NCBI GenBank assembly: GCA_019309485.1
Contig: JAFDGC010000004.1
Location: forward strand, 1 to 64,000
Direction of reading: 5' to 3'
Length of the DNA: 64,000 bases
From: Deltaproteobacteria bacterium
Lineage (GTDB): Bacteria > Desulfobacterota > Desulfobacteria > Desulfobacterales > UBA2156
Made by a program: the position numbers and the translations under genes
Part shown: piece after piece, positions 61,905 to 64,000 of the stretch
How the letters are laid out: every line of letters begins with the position of its first letter
How positions within the stretch are numbered: position 1 is the first letter of the stretch
The notes under the pieces: model-generated
Database searches by the model: none
Told to the model about the DNA's origin: nothing
What the model saw: only the letters and a program-made list of their open reading frames with translations

Positions 61905-62215
61905 ACCCGCCGACCCGATCCGGCGCCCTGTTTTCTGTGCAGTGTGCCCAAAATATTGGGCATCCTTTTGGATCCTTTAAAAAAATCTTTTGAAGGGGCG
62001 GATATTTGTGTTATGGTTAATTGTATTTCTTTCTTGCTAAGAGCTTGTCGTAAAACGATTTATTGATCATCCGCAGACAAATAATGCTTTTTCCTTTGGG
62101 TGACAACAAAATCGATCAGGGTTGGCATGATTATTGAGTGCCCTGTTCAACTATCAAAGCGATCAAATACTGTTTTTCAAAACTTAACGAATCCATTTCA
62201 AAGGCGAAAAGCCGG

Positions 62216-63187
62216 ATGCAGCTGAGCACATTTTTACAATCCAAGCCAAATCTTTATCTGTGCAAGACCCTGGGATGGCGTTTCAGTTACTATTACATCG
62301 CCTTTCTGGGGAGACTCTACTTTTTTTTCAAAAGAAAGGAAAGGAAAACCGTTAAAAACGCCGTCAGCACCGTCTTCGCCGGAAAAAAGAACGCCGCCGA
62401 GATTCGGAAAACCACCCGCGCCGTCTTCCGCGGGATCATCTCCCATTATTTTGAAAAACTCTTCAATGCCTATTCTTCCACGGACCTACTTAGAAACTTT
62501 CTCTCCAGCCATGTGCAGTGTGACAACATTCAAATTATCGAGGAATCGCTCTCGGAAGGAAACGGCGCCCTTTTGATCACCGGTCATTTCGGAGGCGTGG
62601 AATTCATACCGGGATACCTGGGGGCGAACCGGCTTCCGGTCTCCATCCTCGCCAAATTCAAGACCGACCACCTGCGGGAAAGGTTGTTTGAAAAGTGTAC
62701 CGCCTTTTCCACCCGTATCATTGACCCCACCCGGACACCCAATGTGGTCAAGGAAATCTGCGCGAATTTAAAAGAAAACCGCATCGTCATCACCCAGTGC
62801 GATGAAATCTCGGAATGGCGCCCCTCCAAAAAGGACAAAATCCTTTTCCTCGGAAAGCTGATCTGGCTCGACAAGACCATGAACATTTTGACCAAACGGA
62901 CCCAGGCCGCCATACTTTTTGGTCTCATGCACCGGTCCAAAGATCATGGGTATGAGTTCATCGTCACTTCCATGGACGAAATGATGGACCAGTTCAAACG
63001 CCGTGCCGAATCTTCTTTAGGGGAAATCCTTTTGAAAATCTTGGAAAGTTTCATCTATCAATACCCGGAGGACTGGTACGAATGGAAAAAATATTTTTCC
63101 ATGCAAACGGTTCCCTCGGAAACCGAACCCGAACCGCCGATGGTGCCGGTACCGGTTTTCAACGCCTCCGTGCTGAAGCTTACGTGA
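62216..63187 (+). CDS. LpxL/HtrB-like acyltransferase
   Basis: A 323-residue protein of the lipid A late-acyltransferase fold. The catalytic H-x4-E motif is seen as ITGHFGGVEF (residues about 121-130). A hydrophobic N-terminal helix (YYYIAFLGRLYFFF) would anchor it in the inner membrane. Unlike E. coli LpxL, the RxxE region is poorly conserved, so the acyl acceptor may be another glycolipid or lysophospholipid. The start at MQLSTFL has AAAGG upstream; the frame also opens 26 residues earlier at a GTG at 62138. Confidence 0.75.
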   Translation: MQLSTFLQSKPNLYLCKTLGWRFSYYYIAFLGRLYFFFKRKERKTVKNAVSTVFAGKKNAAEIRKTTRAVFRGIISHYFEKLFNAYSSTDLLRNFLSSHVQCDNIQIIEESLSEGNGALLITGHFGGVEFIPGYLGANRLPVSILAKFKTDHLRERLFEKCTAFSTRIIDPTRTPNVVKEICANLKENRIVITQCDEISEWRPSKKDKILFLGKLIWLDKTMNILTKRTQAAILFGLMHRSKDHGYEFIVTSMDEMMDQFKRRAESSLGEILLKILESFIYQYPEDWYEWKKYFSMQTVPSETEPEPPMVPVPVFNASVLKLT

Positions 63188-63241
63188 AAAAACAACCCCG
63201 CCGAAACCCTTCCCTGTTTTTCCTGAGTCGAGTATGGTGAG

Positions 63242-64000
63242 ATGGAAAAGGAAGTCAACTGCACCAACTCGGGTGTGATTCTAAACTACATCAGGATGCA
63301 TGCCAAGGATCGGATTCCGGAACTCATCGAGAATCTCCACCCGGAAATCGACGCCCTTCCCGACCCCGAAGCTTTTCTCAGCGATCCCAACAATTGGATC
63401 TCCAGTGCCGTGGCTTCGACGCTCTACCACCGCGCGAAGCACATTCTCAAGGATGAAAAGGCCCCTTTTCGCCTGGCCCGGCATGCCGTTGAGCGGACCC
63501 AGTTGGGCTTTAAAAGCATCATTGTCAAGGTTTTCGGTTCATTTGACATGGCACTGAAAAACGCCCAACGGATCAACGCCAAATGGAACCGCAACAAGGT
63601 CGTGGAACTGGTAAAAAAAGAGGCGAACGAAGCAGTCGTCCGCCTGCACTGGAATCCGGAAATGCAGGTATCCAAGGACATCTGCATGTATAATCAGGGA
63701 ATTTATACGTTTCTGCCGACCCTGTGGGGCCAGAACCCCCTCCACCTGGTGGAAACCGCCTGCTACTTCGACGGAGCGCCCTACTGCGAGTACCTCCTGC
63801 ACTGGGAGGAACAGAAAAAGATCTTAAGCTTCGTTGGGGATTTCTTCCGATCCAAGTCCGTTCTCTTGGAAACCATCAAGGAAATCGAAAAAGACAAGGA
63901 AATCATCGAGCAGAAATACGAAGAAGTCAACCATCTCAACATCGAGCTGAATCGGAAGATCAAACAGCTCACCGCCATCCAGGAAACGGGAAAGGCCATC
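63242..64000 (+). CDS. Sensor-domain protein, N-terminal part only
   Basis: The frame runs from the ATG at 63242 (GGTGAG upstream) to the end of the window, 253 codons without a stop, so the C-terminus is missing. Residues about 1-205 form a mixed alpha/beta region with NCTNSGVILNYIRMHAKDRI at the start and TACYFDGAPYCEYLLHWEE at the end, similar in style to V4R- or heme-NO-binding-like sensory domains. A coiled coil follows (LLETIKEIEKDKEIIEQKYE). Such modules usually precede a histidine kinase or cyclase domain. The family is not identified with certainty. Confidence 0.6.
   Translation, partial: MEKEVNCTNSGVILNYIRMHAKDRIPELIENLHPEIDALPDPEAFLSDPNNWISSAVASTLYHRAKHILKDEKAPFRLARHAVERTQLGFKSIIVKVFGSFDMALKNAQRINAKWNRNKVVELVKKEANEAVVRLHWNPEMQVSKDICMYNQGIYTFLPTLWGQNPLHLVETACYFDGAPYCEYLLHWEEQKKILSFVGDFFRSKSVLLETIKEIEKDKEIIEQKYEEVNHLNIELNRKIKQLTAIQETGKAI

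Noticed and set aside
62122-62137. Sigma-54-like site TGGCATGATTATTGAG before the acyltransferase gene
   Set aside because: The essential GC dinucleotide of the -12 element is replaced by GA, so it is a near miss only.

Overview
The window looks like chromosome of a Gram-negative, strictly anaerobic, sulfate-reducing deltaproteobacterium (Desulfobacterota, probably a Desulfobacterales relative). The main evidence is a complete dsrMKJOP membrane-complex operon. Supporting evidence is a tungsten/molybdenum aldehyde:ferredoxin oxidoreductase, a B12-dependent ribonucleotide reductase, lpxC (lipid A, hence an outer membrane), NtrY/NtrX-type regulators and two sigma-54 activator-type response regulators. 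No tRNA, rRNA, CRISPR array or intact transposase was seen. This placement is inference from gene content.

Layout. 0-0.5 kb: 3' end of an Ig-like surface protein and a strong bidirectional terminator. 0.6-14.4 kb: a reductive pyrimidine catabolism module. PreT/PreA would reduce uracil or thymine, a dihydropyrimidinase opens the ring, two unrelated candidate carbamoyl-beta-alanine hydrolases release beta-alanine, and a class III aminotransferase plus a CoA-acylating semialdehyde dehydrogenase feed acetyl/propionyl-CoA. UraA would import the base, and an Lrp/AsnC regulator sits in the middle. 14.7-19.2 kb: a livJHMGF-type ABC importer of visibly lower GC. 19.2-25.3 kb: a LUD-domain pseudogene remnant, then a serS-thrC-LysM-TPR lipoprotein operon on the minus strand. 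25.5-28.6 kb: 5-formyl-THF cyclo-ligase, a potassium channel, pcm and a YqaA membrane protein.

28.7-38.6 kb: a minus-strand run transcribed in the order lpxC, DUF4390, ntrY, ntrX, rsmD, coaD, lysR, nrdJ. 39-43.2 kb: comM, an aldehyde:ferredoxin oxidoreductase and a zinc-ribbon protein on the plus strand. 43.3-50.2 kb: a classic minus-strand growth operon, rplU-rpmA-obgE-proB-proA-nadD-rsfS-gpmI. 50.3-51.6 kb: MOSC protein and fdhD (molybdenum enzyme support). 51.7-57.3 kb: an RsbRD-N protein followed by dsrMKJOP, behind a good sigma-70 promoter. 57.5-61.5 kb: a GAF-PAS hybrid histidine kinase with a consensus sigma-54 promoter, and an adjacent NtrC-type activator. 61.5-64 kb: a lipid A-type acyltransferase and the start of an unknown sensor protein.

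The least explained material is between the genes. There is a six-copy, about 108-bp interspersed repeat (R1), always intergenic and always on the same strand. There is a second, structured repeat (R3), octanucleotide arrays (R2), a 112-bp nested perfect-arm palindrome upstream of the 61-kb activator gene, a 24-bp operator-like palindrome overlapping the lpxC promoter, and a sigma-54 promoter with palindromic upstream sites. No complete and clearly new multi-gene defence or metabolic system was found. The pyrimidine module beside sulfate-respiration genes and the R1 repeat family are the strongest leads.
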